Shown here piece after piece: positions 1-4,733 of a DNA stretch of 13,068 nt. The notes beneath the pieces were generated by a model. That model was given only the letters and a program-made list of their open reading frames with translations. It was not told the origin of the DNA and made no database searches. Each line of letters begins with the position of its first letter. Position 1 is the first letter of the stretch. This DNA is from an uncultured Prevotella sp. (GTDB lineage: Bacteria; Bacteroidota; Bacteroidia; Bacteroidales; Bacteroidaceae). The stretch lies in contig CAMZBS010000054.1 in the NCBI GenBank assembly GCA_947304695.1, positions 1-13,068 of the forward strand. The letters run 5' to 3'. The translations under genes were made by a program, and so were the position numbers.

Positions 1-436
1 AACGCCAGGCGTGGTGGTATTGTCGTTGCACCTCGGCGGCCATCAGACTGAGCATATTGAGGCGGAACACGAGTTGGGTCTCAAGCAGCAGCAGTACTTC
101 CTGTTTGTCGATAGTGATGAGGTTGCAGGGTGTCTCGGCACGGAAAGACGACGTGTAGCGCTGGTTGACGCCGAAGATGCGTTCGGGCTGGATGATGTAA
201 GGGGCGCTGACGGTCTCGCTGACGCGACAGGTGTAGTCGTCGCTGAGCGTATCAACGCGCAGGGTGCCGCTGGTGAGGAAGATGAGGTGGGTGCAGGGAT
301 CGCCCTCGCGAACCAAGCGTTTGCCGGAGACCAGTTTGGAGAAACCGAACTTGGTGTGTCCTGCCACCTGCATCAGGTCGGCAAGACTCATGCCCTGGAA
401 GAGCGTAAACTGCAATAGCCGGTCGTAAATCTCCAT
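1..436 (-). CDS. Crp/Fnr-family transcriptional regulator, cyclic-nucleotide-binding-like domain (3' end outside window)
   Basis: The minus strand is open from an ATG at 436 to the window edge, giving 145 codons without a stop. The visible protein begins MEIYDRLLQFTLFQGMSLAD and reads as a cupin-like effector domain: G-K-R-L-V-R-E-G-D-P near residues 38-47, F-L-T-S-G-T-L near 53-59, and A-P-Y-I-I-Q-P-E-R-I-F-G near 78-89. This matches the Bacteroidales Crp-like regulators I know, which carry a similar APYVIEP...FG stretch. The DNA-binding helix-turn-helix expected after about residue 150 lies outside the window. The phosphate-binding cassette of true cAMP-binding CRPs (FGE-L...R-x-A) is not recognisable; the equivalent stretch reads FGVNQRYTSSFRAET, so the ligand may differ or be absent. 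It lies 57 nt downstream of the ApbE gene on the same strand and could be co-transcribed. The start codon sits at the end of a heptanucleotide array whose minus-strand copy (AGAGGTAAG) is purine-rich and could act as ribosome-binding sequence. Family call is firm; target genes are unknown. Confidence 0.82.
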   Translation of the reverse strand, partial: MEIYDRLLQFTLFQGMSLADLMQVAGHTKFGFSKLVSGKRLVREGDPCTHLIFLTSGTLRVDTLSDDYTCRVSETVSAPYIIQPERIFGVNQRYTSSFRAETPCNLITIDKQEVLLLLETQLVFRLNMLSLMAAEVQRQYHHAWR

Positions 437-498
437 CTTACCTCTTACCTCTTACATCTTACCTCTTACTTCTTACCTCTCACCTCTCACATCTTACT
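436..498. repeat. Nine-unit heptanucleotide tandem array between ApbE and the Crp-like gene
   Basis: Nine consecutive 7-bp units run in perfect phase on the plus strand: TCTTACC, TCTTACC, TCTTACA, TCTTACC, TCTTACT, TCTTACC, TCTCACC, TCTCACA, TCTTACT. Units keep the pattern TCTYACN. The array occupies the whole intergenic gap and overlaps both the stop codon of the ApbE gene (494-496) and the first base of the start codon of the downstream regulator (434-436). Its minus-strand form (GGTAAGA) is purine-rich. Confidence 0.9.
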
Positions 499-1540
499 TC
501 TGTACCTTATCCTTGAGGGTGGGGGAATACCACACGCCCATTTTGCCATTATCGTCGTAGATGAGATAGGCCATGAGTTCGGGATGCTTGTCCAGTAGCT
601 GCCGGGCGCGCTCGAAGCCCATCACCATAAATGATGTGGCGTAGGCGTCGGCCAAGGCACACTGGTTGGCCAGAACGGTGGCCGAGAGGATATTGTGCTG
701 AACGGGGCGGCCCGTCTTTGGGTCGATGGTGTGGGCATAGCGCTTGCCGCCTTTGTCGTAGAAGTTGCGATAGTTGCCGCTGGTGGCCATACATTTGTCG
801 GTCACGTTGAGCACGGTTTGCAACTCGCCACCGTCGGCCAAGGGTTCCTCGGTGGGTTTGGTGACGCCAATCTTCCAGGGCACGCGACGTTCGCTGATGC
901 CGCTGGTGGCAATCTCACCGCCAATCTCGACCATGTAGTTTTTGATGCCCTTGTTTTTCAGCAGGCGGGCAGCGGCATCTACGCCATAGCCTTTGGCAAT
1001 GGCCGAGCAGTCGAGCATGACGCGCGGGTCGCGTTTGCTGATGCCTTCGCCACCGCGTTCGGTGAAGTAGGATACCTTGTCGTAGCCGACGAACTGGAGA
1101 ATGCTGTCGACTTGAGCGTCGGTAGGCATCTCGTCGTGTTTGAAACCAAAGCCCCAGGCATTGACCAGCGGTGCGACGGTGATGTCGAAGGCACCATCGG
1201 TGTCAGCGGATATTTTCCTGGCCAGACGGAACACCTCGACAAACATGTCGCCAGCCTCGCCTGTGTCAATCCGGCTTTCGCCCTGGTTAATGCGGGAGAT
1301 GACGGACTCCTGGTTGAACATGGAGAGGGCAGCGTCGACCTTCTGCAGCTCAGCCTCGATGTCGGCCTGCAGGTTCTTACTGCTCTGATAGCTCACGTTA
1401 TAGACGGTGCCGAAAACGAAGCCCGAGTCTTTCTGATAGGGCGTAGACCGCTGCTGGCGCACAATGAACAGGGTGCCAGCCACGAGAAACAGCAGAAACG
1501 GAATCTGCCATACAAGGTTTTTCTTCTTTCGCTCTTCCAT
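494..1540 (-). CDS. apbE: FAD:protein FMN transferase (ApbE family), membrane-anchored
   Basis: ApbE proteins transfer FMN from FAD to a Ser/Thr of target proteins such as the NqrB/NqrC and RnfD/RnfG subunits, on the outer face of the cytoplasmic membrane. The family signatures are in order (numbered from the ATG): GFVFGTVYNVSY (about 40-51), GAFDITVAPLVNAWGFG (about 116-132), MLDCSAIAKGYGVD (about 175-188), VEIGGEIATSG (about 204-214), KRYAHTIDPKTGRPV (about 266-280) and the metal-site segment ADAYAT (about 297-302). I chose the ATG at 1540 (348 residues) over an in-frame GTG at 1564, because the ATG directly precedes a normal positively charged N-terminus (MEERKKK) followed by one hydrophobic span (about residues 9-27), and because the GTG leaves only 10 nt to the preceding gene. 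No lipobox cysteine follows the span, so this looks like an uncleaved membrane anchor rather than the lipoprotein form common in the family. It lies about 35 nt downstream of the DUF6048 gene. No Nqr or Rnf gene is in the window, so its flavoprotein target is not visible here. Confidence 0.93.
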   Translation of the reverse strand: MEERKKKNLVWQIPFLLFLVAGTLFIVRQQRSTPYQKDSGFVFGTVYNVSYQSSKNLQADIEAELQKVDAALSMFNQESVISRINQGESRIDTGEAGDMFVEVFRLARKISADTDGAFDITVAPLVNAWGFGFKHDEMPTDAQVDSILQFVGYDKVSYFTERGGEGISKRDPRVMLDCSAIAKGYGVDAAARLLKNKGIKNYMVEIGGEIATSGISERRVPWKIGVTKPTEEPLADGGELQTVLNVTDKCMATSGNYRNFYDKGGKRYAHTIDPKTGRPVQHNILSATVLANQCALADAYATSFMVMGFERARQLLDKHPELMAYLIYDDNGKMGVWYSPTLKDKVQK

Positions 1541-1574
1541 TTTAAATAATCGTTTTAAGCCCACTCACCACCTA

Positions 1575-2267
1575 TCACAAGTCCACTCCGACATTGAACG
1601 TTGCGCCCAGTGCCGAACTGTCCTGCTCGCCGAAGCCTGGCACATACCAGGTGTTGCCCAGCATTCCGTCGTTGTGCTTGATGCGAATGCGGTAGCGGGC
1701 CGTCCACCCTAAGCGCAACGGACCTAAGACACGGGCACTGAGACCGAAGAGCACTTCAGCCCAGTGCTGCGAGCACTGCTGGCCCCGGACATCGAAAGAG
1801 GTGAGCCACTTCCATACGGGATCGTCAATCTGCGCGAGGGCCACATCGATCTTATAGCTGGTGAAGCCGTAGCGGACACCCACGAAGACGCGGTTGCCGG
1901 TGTGCTTCTTCTTCATGATGTTCACGTCGGCACCCAGACGGAAATAGGGTGCCTGGGTCTTGTAGCTCAGGCCGGTGACATCGTCGACCTCATGGTTGGC
2001 ACGTCCGTAGCCCACCTCGACGGTGGGGAAGTACTGGTCGTGCAGGTTCAGCTGGACTGCCGCCTCATACTGGCCGTAGTCGCGCAGAAGCATCTGGCCC
2101 AACCCCACCAGGTCACCGGTCACGGTGAAGCCCCGCATCAGGGGCACCGTGTCGCGCTCGAACTTCAGGAACCCCTGAGCCTGTGCCTGCATGGCAGCCA
2201 TAAGCAGCAGCAGGAGGCTAAATAGACGGTTTCGGATAGAAATGGAAATGCTCTGTCGAGGGGTCAT
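1575..2267 (-). CDS. DUF6048 family exported protein, probable outer-membrane beta-rich protein
   Basis: The 230-residue protein has a clear signal peptide (RNRLFSLLLLLMAAMQAQAQ, residues 12-31, cleavage near AQA-Q). The rest is made of short alternating strands rich in aromatics and glycine (for example PTVEVGYGRANHEV, PYFRLGADVNI, RVFVGVRYGF, LRLGWTARYRIRI) and ends NVGVDL, the usual look of a small outer-membrane barrel or its relative. I recognise the set of motifs, including a late WYVPGFG, as DUF6048, a Bacteroidota family of unknown function. The ATG at 2267 is fixed by the signal peptide; it makes the gene overlap the preceding DUF6452 gene by 50 nt. That overlap suggests translational coupling. 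DUF6048 and DUF6452 genes are commonly neighbours in Bacteroidota, as here. The function is not known. Confidence 0.75.
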   Translation of the reverse strand: MTPRQSISISIRNRLFSLLLLLMAAMQAQAQGFLKFERDTVPLMRGFTVTGDLVGLGQMLLRDYGQYEAAVQLNLHDQYFPTVEVGYGRANHEVDDVTGLSYKTQAPYFRLGADVNIMKKKHTGNRVFVGVRYGFTSYKIDVALAQIDDPVWKWLTSFDVRGQQCSQHWAEVLFGLSARVLGPLRLGWTARYRIRIKHNDGMLGNTWYVPGFGEQDSSALGATFNVGVDL

Positions 2268-2745
2268 AGTTCACGGTAGGGTTATGAATGACGATGCTGT
2301 CGATGCCGCGACGGGTGTAGCGCACGCCAGTCAGCTCATGGAAGAAGGCGGCACTGCAGTCAACGGACTCGAAGTGGGGGATGTTGCTTTTCTCCACCCA
2401 CACGGTGTCGATCGTCCAGTGACCGGCAGTATCGGTGCGGAGGAACACCAGGGTGTCCTCGGGATGGTCGTAGCTGATGGGGAGATTGATGGTCGACAGG
2501 CCGACACCGCTGTTGAGCAGGAGGGTGTCGCCCTTGGCCGAACTGCTCAGCACATAGATGGTGTCGGCCAGCTTCATCTCGCTCCCGTCACCGTCGTACA
2601 GCTTATAAACGGTATAGACGGTGTTCTGGATAGGGCAGTCGATGCTGGAACAGGAGGAACTGATGAGTGACAGGTGAAAAGTGACGAGTGACAGTATAGC
2701 CACCTTAGTCATTCTAATCTTATTCATTACGATGCCCTGTGTCAT
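2218..2745 (-). CDS. DUF6452 family lipoprotein
   Basis: The 175-residue product begins with a hydrophobic signal sequence (AILSLVTFHLSLISSSC, about residues 16-32) ending in a cysteine that fits a relaxed Bacteroidota lipobox. The mature part starts SSIDCPIQNTVYTVYKLYDGDG, which I recognise as DUF6452, a family of unknown function that accompanies DUF6048. The mature chain looks beta-rich (YDHPEDTLVFLRTDTAGHWTIDTVWVEKSN). The ATG at 2745 directly follows the TGA of the glycosyltransferase gene (no gap); a second ATG at 2727 (MNKIRM) gives an equally good signal peptide and may be the real start. Most of the hydrophobic core is encoded by a 7-bp repeat tract (2659-2693). The gene overlaps the DUF6048 gene by 50 nt. 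It probably faces the periplasm or outer membrane and may act with the DUF6048 protein; this is inferred from gene pairing only. Confidence 0.74.
   Translation of the reverse strand: MTQGIVMNKIRMTKVAILSLVTFHLSLISSSCSSIDCPIQNTVYTVYKLYDGDGSEMKLADTIYVLSSSAKGDTLLLNSGVGLSTINLPISYDHPEDTLVFLRTDTAGHWTIDTVWVEKSNIPHFESVDCSAAFFHELTGVRYTRRGIDSIVIHNPTVNYDPSTEHFHFYPKPSI
2659..2693. repeat. Heptanucleotide tract inside a signal-peptide coding sequence
   Basis: Plus-strand units in 7-bp phase: ACTGATG (weak), AGTGACA, GGTGAAA, AGTGACG, AGTGACA. On the coding (minus) strand they read TGTCACT, CGTCACT, TTTCACC, TGTCACT, CATCAGT and encode the hydrophobic core LSLVTFHLSLIS of the DUF6452 lipoprotein. Three units equal 21 bp, or seven codons, so the protein shows a matching seven-residue repeat (LSLVTFH / LSLISSS). 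Confidence 0.8.
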
Positions 2746-3699
2746 TCAGATTTTCTTCTCAATCTGATATTCGTTGCGGTTCTGCGACGAGCGGCTGATG
2801 AGATCGCCCAAGAATCCGGCTACGAAAAGCTGGGTGCCGATGATCATCACGGTCAGGGAGATGTAGAAGAGCGGTGAATCGGTCACCAGGCGTTCGGGAA
2901 TCTCGAAGATCAGGCAGTAGAGCTTGCCTGCAAGAATCACGAAGGTGGCCAGGAAACCGATAAAGAACATGAGCGAACCGAAGAAGCCGAACACGTGCAT
3001 GGGCTTCTTGCCGAAGGAGCTGAGGAACCACAGGGTGATGAGATCGAGATAGCCGTTGACGAAGCGGTTCCAACCCATGAACTTCGACTCGCCGTACTTG
3101 CGGGCCTGGTGCTGGACAACCTTCTCGCCAATCTTGTTGAAACCGGCATTCTTGGCCAGATAGGGAATATAACGGTGCATCTCGCCGTAGACCTCGATGT
3201 TCTTCACCACGTCACGACGGTAAGCCTTCAGGCCACAGTTGAAGTCGTGCAGGTTCTTGATGCCGCTCACCTTGCGGGCGGTGGCATTGAAGAGCTTCGT
3301 GGGAAGGGTCTTCGACAGGGGGTCGTAACGCTTCTGCTTGTAGCCGCTCACGAGGTCGAAGCCGTCTTCCTTGATCATGCGGTAGAGTTCGGGAATCTCG
3401 TCGGGCGAGTCCTGTAGGTCGGCATCCATGGTAATGACCACGTCGCCCTGGGCATCGGCAAAGCCGCAGTAGAGGGCGGGACTCTTGCCATAGTTGCGAC
3501 GGAACTTGATGCCGTGTACCTTGTCTGACTTCTGGCTCAGCTCTTCGATGATAGGCCAGGAGCGGTCGGTGGAACCGTCGCTGATAAAGATGACCTCATA
3601 GCTGAAACCATGTTCTTTCGTCACTCGTTCTATCCAGCTGTAAAGCTCACCGATAGACTCTTCCTCATTATAAAGAGGTATAACTACTGAAATATCCAT
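2746..3699 (-). CDS. Glycosyltransferase family 2, polyprenyl-phosphate sugar transferase type (DPM1/GtrB-like)
   Basis: The 317-residue protein is a GT-A glycosyltransferase that would transfer a sugar from a nucleotide donor to a lipid phosphate at the cytoplasmic face of the inner membrane. Visible motifs are ISVVIPLYNEEES (3-15), FISDGSTDRS (38-47), the metal-binding DAD of TMDADLQDSPDEI (90-102), HDFNCGLKAYRRDV (151-164) and ARKYGESKF (199-207). These are typical of the DPM1/GtrB/ArnC group. Two hydrophobic segments (about 236-262 and 277-300) form the C-terminal membrane hairpin seen in GtrB-type enzymes, followed by a basic tail. The start ATG at 3699 lies 4 nt after the DUF4199 stop, and the gene ends exactly where the DUF6452 ORF begins, so it sits mid-operon. 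No flippase or dedicated acceptor transferase is visible, and sugar and acceptor cannot be read from sequence. Confidence 0.93.
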   Translation of the reverse strand: MDISVVIPLYNEEESIGELYSWIERVTKEHGFSYEVIFISDGSTDRSWPIIEELSQKSDKVHGIKFRRNYGKSPALYCGFADAQGDVVITMDADLQDSPDEIPELYRMIKEDGFDLVSGYKQKRYDPLSKTLPTKLFNATARKVSGIKNLHDFNCGLKAYRRDVVKNIEVYGEMHRYIPYLAKNAGFNKIGEKVVQHQARKYGESKFMGWNRFVNGYLDLITLWFLSSFGKKPMHVFGFFGSLMFFIGFLATFVILAGKLYCLIFEIPERLVTDSPLFYISLTVMIIGTQLFVAGFLGDLISRSSQNRNEYQIEKKI

Positions 3700-3703
3700 A
3701 TTC

Positions 3704-4261
3704 TTATTGATGAGCCCCTAAGTCAGGGGAGTCTTGTTTGGGATTACGCATCAGGGCAGCGATGGGCAGACCTAAAACCACGCCCAGCATGATGAGCATG
3801 GTGAGCACATTGAGCGCCATGTCGATGGGACGCATGGACTGCAACTGCTGGAGGCTCTCGGCCATGGCCTGACCCATGCCGTACTGTTTCAGCATGGCCT
3901 CGGCCTCGGGCGTAGACATCATCTGATGCAGCGACTGCAGCATATAGCCTCGGTCCATATAGGCAAAATAGCCGTACTGCATCAAGGCAAAGAGCAGGCC
4001 GCCATAGAAGAACACAAGGATGACGAAGGCCCACCCGCGAAGGAACGAGATGACACCATCACGGGCCTCATCACGGAACGCACGCAACCTGCGGGCAATG
4101 AAAAAGGGGGAGATCAAGGCCAGCAACAAGGCCAGCATGGACAGCATGGGATTGGCCAGACCTGCCACATAGCAGGCAAAGCTGCCTGCCCACAACAAGG
4201 CCACCCAAGCACCGTCTACACGGGCAAAAGCCTTTAACTGAACGTATTCTACTGGTGTCAT
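3704..4261 (-). CDS. DUF4199 family integral membrane protein
   Basis: The 185-residue product has four hydrophobic segments (about 17-36, 38-57, 74-95 and 150-171) with a soluble loop between the third and fourth that is rich in Met and Gln (MLQSLHQMMSTPEAEAMLKQ, about 107-126). Layout, size and the SFLRGWAFVILVFFYGGLLF segment fit DUF4199, a Bacteroidota family of unknown function often next to a family-2 glycosyltransferase, as here (4-nt spacing). It is the first gene of the minus-strand run and starts about 20 nt downstream of the likely transcription start from the 4289-4296 promoter. I see no Shine-Dalgarno sequence before its ATG, as is usual in this phylum. A role supporting lipid-linked sugar synthesis is a guess from neighbourhood only. 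Confidence 0.8.
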   Translation of the reverse strand: MTPVEYVQLKAFARVDGAWVALLWAGSFACYVAGLANPMLSMLALLLALISPFFIARRLRAFRDEARDGVISFLRGWAFVILVFFYGGLLFALMQYGYFAYMDRGYMLQSLHQMMSTPEAEAMLKQYGMGQAMAESLQQLQSMRPIDMALNVLTMLIMLGVVLGLPIAALMRNPKQDSPDLGAHQ

Positions 4262-4288
4262 CCGAAACTAACGCGCTGAATTTCGGTG

Positions 4289-4296
4289 CAAAATTA
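4289..4296 (-). promoter_or_regulatory. Bacteroidota -7 promoter element TAATTTTG for the DUF4199 operon
   Basis: Read on the minus strand this is TAATTTTG, an exact match to the TAnnTTTG -7 consensus of the Bacteroidota primary sigma factor. Transcription should begin about 5-8 nt downstream (near 4281-4284), leaving a short leader to the DUF4199 start at 4261. No TTTG-type -33 element is present at the expected distance; heptad repeats occupy that position. Confidence 0.72.
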
Positions 4297-4302
4297 CGAA
4301 AA

Positions 4303-4330
4303 AGTTAGGAGTTAGAAGTTAGGAGAAGAG
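4303..4330. repeat. Heptad repeats upstream of the leftward promoter
   Basis: Four 7-bp units on the plus strand: AGTTAGG, AGTTAGA, AGTTAGG and a degenerate AGAAGAG. On the minus strand they read CCTAACT, TCTAACT, CCTAACT running straight into the TTTTTCGTA of the promoter. They occupy the -15 to -45 zone of that promoter. Confidence 0.85.
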
Positions 4331-4380
4331 AGTTTTTGCCGTCGCATCACATAAAAAAAGTTAAATCAGGAAAATAAACC

Positions 4381-4408
4381 CCTAACTCCTACCCCCAAAC
4401 TCCTAACT
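4381..4408. repeat. Heptad repeats upstream of the rightward promoter
   Basis: Four 7-bp units in phase on the plus strand: CCTAACT, CCTACCC, CCAAACT, CCTAACT. They are in inverted orientation relative to the 4303-4330 units, so both sets point in the direction of transcription of their own promoter, with the same junction to the promoter. Confidence 0.85.
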
Positions 4409-4414
4409 TTTTCG

Positions 4415-4422
4415 TACCTTTG
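4415..4422 (+). promoter_or_regulatory. Bacteroidota -7 promoter element TACCTTTG for the SRP RNA-tRNA unit
   Basis: TACCTTTG matches the TAnnTTTG -7 consensus exactly and is followed by GCA, as in many strong Bacteroidota promoters. The expected start of transcription is about 4428-4430, roughly 12 nt before the conserved part of the SRP RNA. There is no other plus-strand gene between it and the SRP RNA. Confidence 0.8.
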
Positions 4423-4440
4423 CAGCCGCTTAACGCAAAA

Positions 4441-4543
4441 CACGGGCCAGTCCTGTACGGCCAGCTCCCTCGGAATCCTCCAGGACGGGAACGTAGCAAA
4501 GGTACTTGGTTGTAGCGGCGCGATACAGACCGCTTGCCCACCC
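4441..4543 (+). ncRNA. ffs: Signal recognition particle RNA, 4.5S type
   Basis: This RNA scaffolds the Ffh protein in the particle that delivers nascent membrane and secreted proteins to the translocase. The diagnostic Ffh-binding tip is at 4481-4498: CAGG, then ACG, the tetraloop GGAA, CGT and AGCA. This has the same layout as the E. coli tip (CAGG-TCC-GGAA-GGA-AGCA), with a closing helix of different but complementary bases (ACG/CGT). Outer pairings can be drawn between GGGC (4444-4447) and GCCC (4536-4539), and between CTGTA (4453-4457) and TACAG (4524-4528). The 3' end reads GCCCACCC, as in other small SRP RNAs. The transcript probably begins near 4429, so the primary RNA would carry a short 5' extension. 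Its last base touches the first base of the tRNA that follows. Confidence 0.87.
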
Positions 4544-4617
4544 GCCTCTTTAGCTCAGTTGGCCAGAGCACGTGATTTGTAATCTCGGGGTCGTTGGTTC
4601 GAATCCGACAAGAGGCT
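4544..4617 (+). tRNA. tRNA-Thr, anticodon UGU
   Basis: A full cloverleaf is visible. The acceptor arm is GCCTCTT (4544-4550) paired with AAGAGGC (4610-4616). The D stem is GCTC/GAGC (4553-4556 and 4566-4569). The anticodon arm is CGTGA-TTTGTAA-TCTCG with anticodon TGT at 4578-4580. The variable loop is GGGTC, and the T arm is GTTGG-TTCGAAT-CCGAC. The central pair of the anticodon stem (4573 with 4585) is a U-U mismatch. The CCA end is not encoded. It decodes ACA and related threonine codons. It follows the SRP RNA without a gap and is followed by a terminator, so the two RNAs form one transcription unit. Confidence 0.95.
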
Positions 4618-4618
4618 C

Positions 4619-4663
4619 AAAAGAAACGCAACGTAGCATAACTGCCGTTGCGTTTCTTTTTTT
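4619..4663 (+). terminator. Intrinsic terminator of the SRP RNA-tRNA unit
   Basis: A perfect 15-bp stem (AAAAGAAACGCAACG at 4619-4633 with its complement at 4646-4660) closes a 12-nt loop and runs into a T tract ending at 4663. It begins two bases after the tRNA. The A-rich left side could also act weakly on the minus strand. Confidence 0.88.
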
Positions 4664-4675
4664 ATTGCCGTCAGC

Positions 4676-4713
4676 AAAAAAAGGTCTCCTGCGAACGAAC
4701 CGCAGGAGACCTT
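4676..4713 (-). terminator. Intrinsic terminator of the 2087-residue surface protein gene
   Basis: Read on the minus strand, AAGGTCTCCTGCG (4713-4701) pairs with CGCAGGAGACCTT (4693-4681) around a 7-nt loop (4700-4694), giving a perfect 13-bp stem followed by a T run (4682-4676). It starts about 20 nt after the stop codon at 4734 and faces the plus-strand terminator just beyond it, so transcription from both sides is stopped here. Confidence 0.9.
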
Positions 4714-4733
4714 CTTAGAAATTGCAGAGGTGT

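Larger units (their letters stand above)
4287..4424. repeat. Inverted repeat carrying two outward-facing promoters
   Basis: A 23-bp arm at 4402-4424 on the plus strand (CCTAACTTTTTCGTA, then CC, then TTTGCA) recurs on the minus strand at 4309-4287 with only the central CC changed to AT, so 21 of 23 positions match. The arms lie 92 bp apart. Each contains a TAnnTTTG -7 element near its outer end. The 4331-4380 spacer is AT-rich and shows no gene. Confidence 0.9.

Noticed and set aside
436..498. CRISPR-like repeat array.
   Set aside because: Units are 7 bp in direct tandem without spacers, and no cas genes are present.
695..1549. A 284-codon plus-strand frame antisense to the ApbE gene.
   Set aside because: The ApbE motifs on the minus strand explain the region; the antisense product shows no known features.
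2218..2267. Frameshift splitting a single gene into the DUF6452 and DUF6048 frames.
   Set aside because: Each frame has its own signal peptide and a complete family-like length, so these are two overlapping genes.
4287..4424. Invertible promoter (phase switch) flanked by inverted repeats.
   Set aside because: The -7 boxes lie inside the repeat arms and face outward on both sides, so inverting the middle would leave a promoter pointing each way and change nothing in output. No recombinase gene is nearby.
4389..4571. A 60-codon minus-strand frame over the SRP RNA and the tRNA start.
   Set aside because: It lies entirely across structural RNA genes on the other strand, with no promoter or start context.
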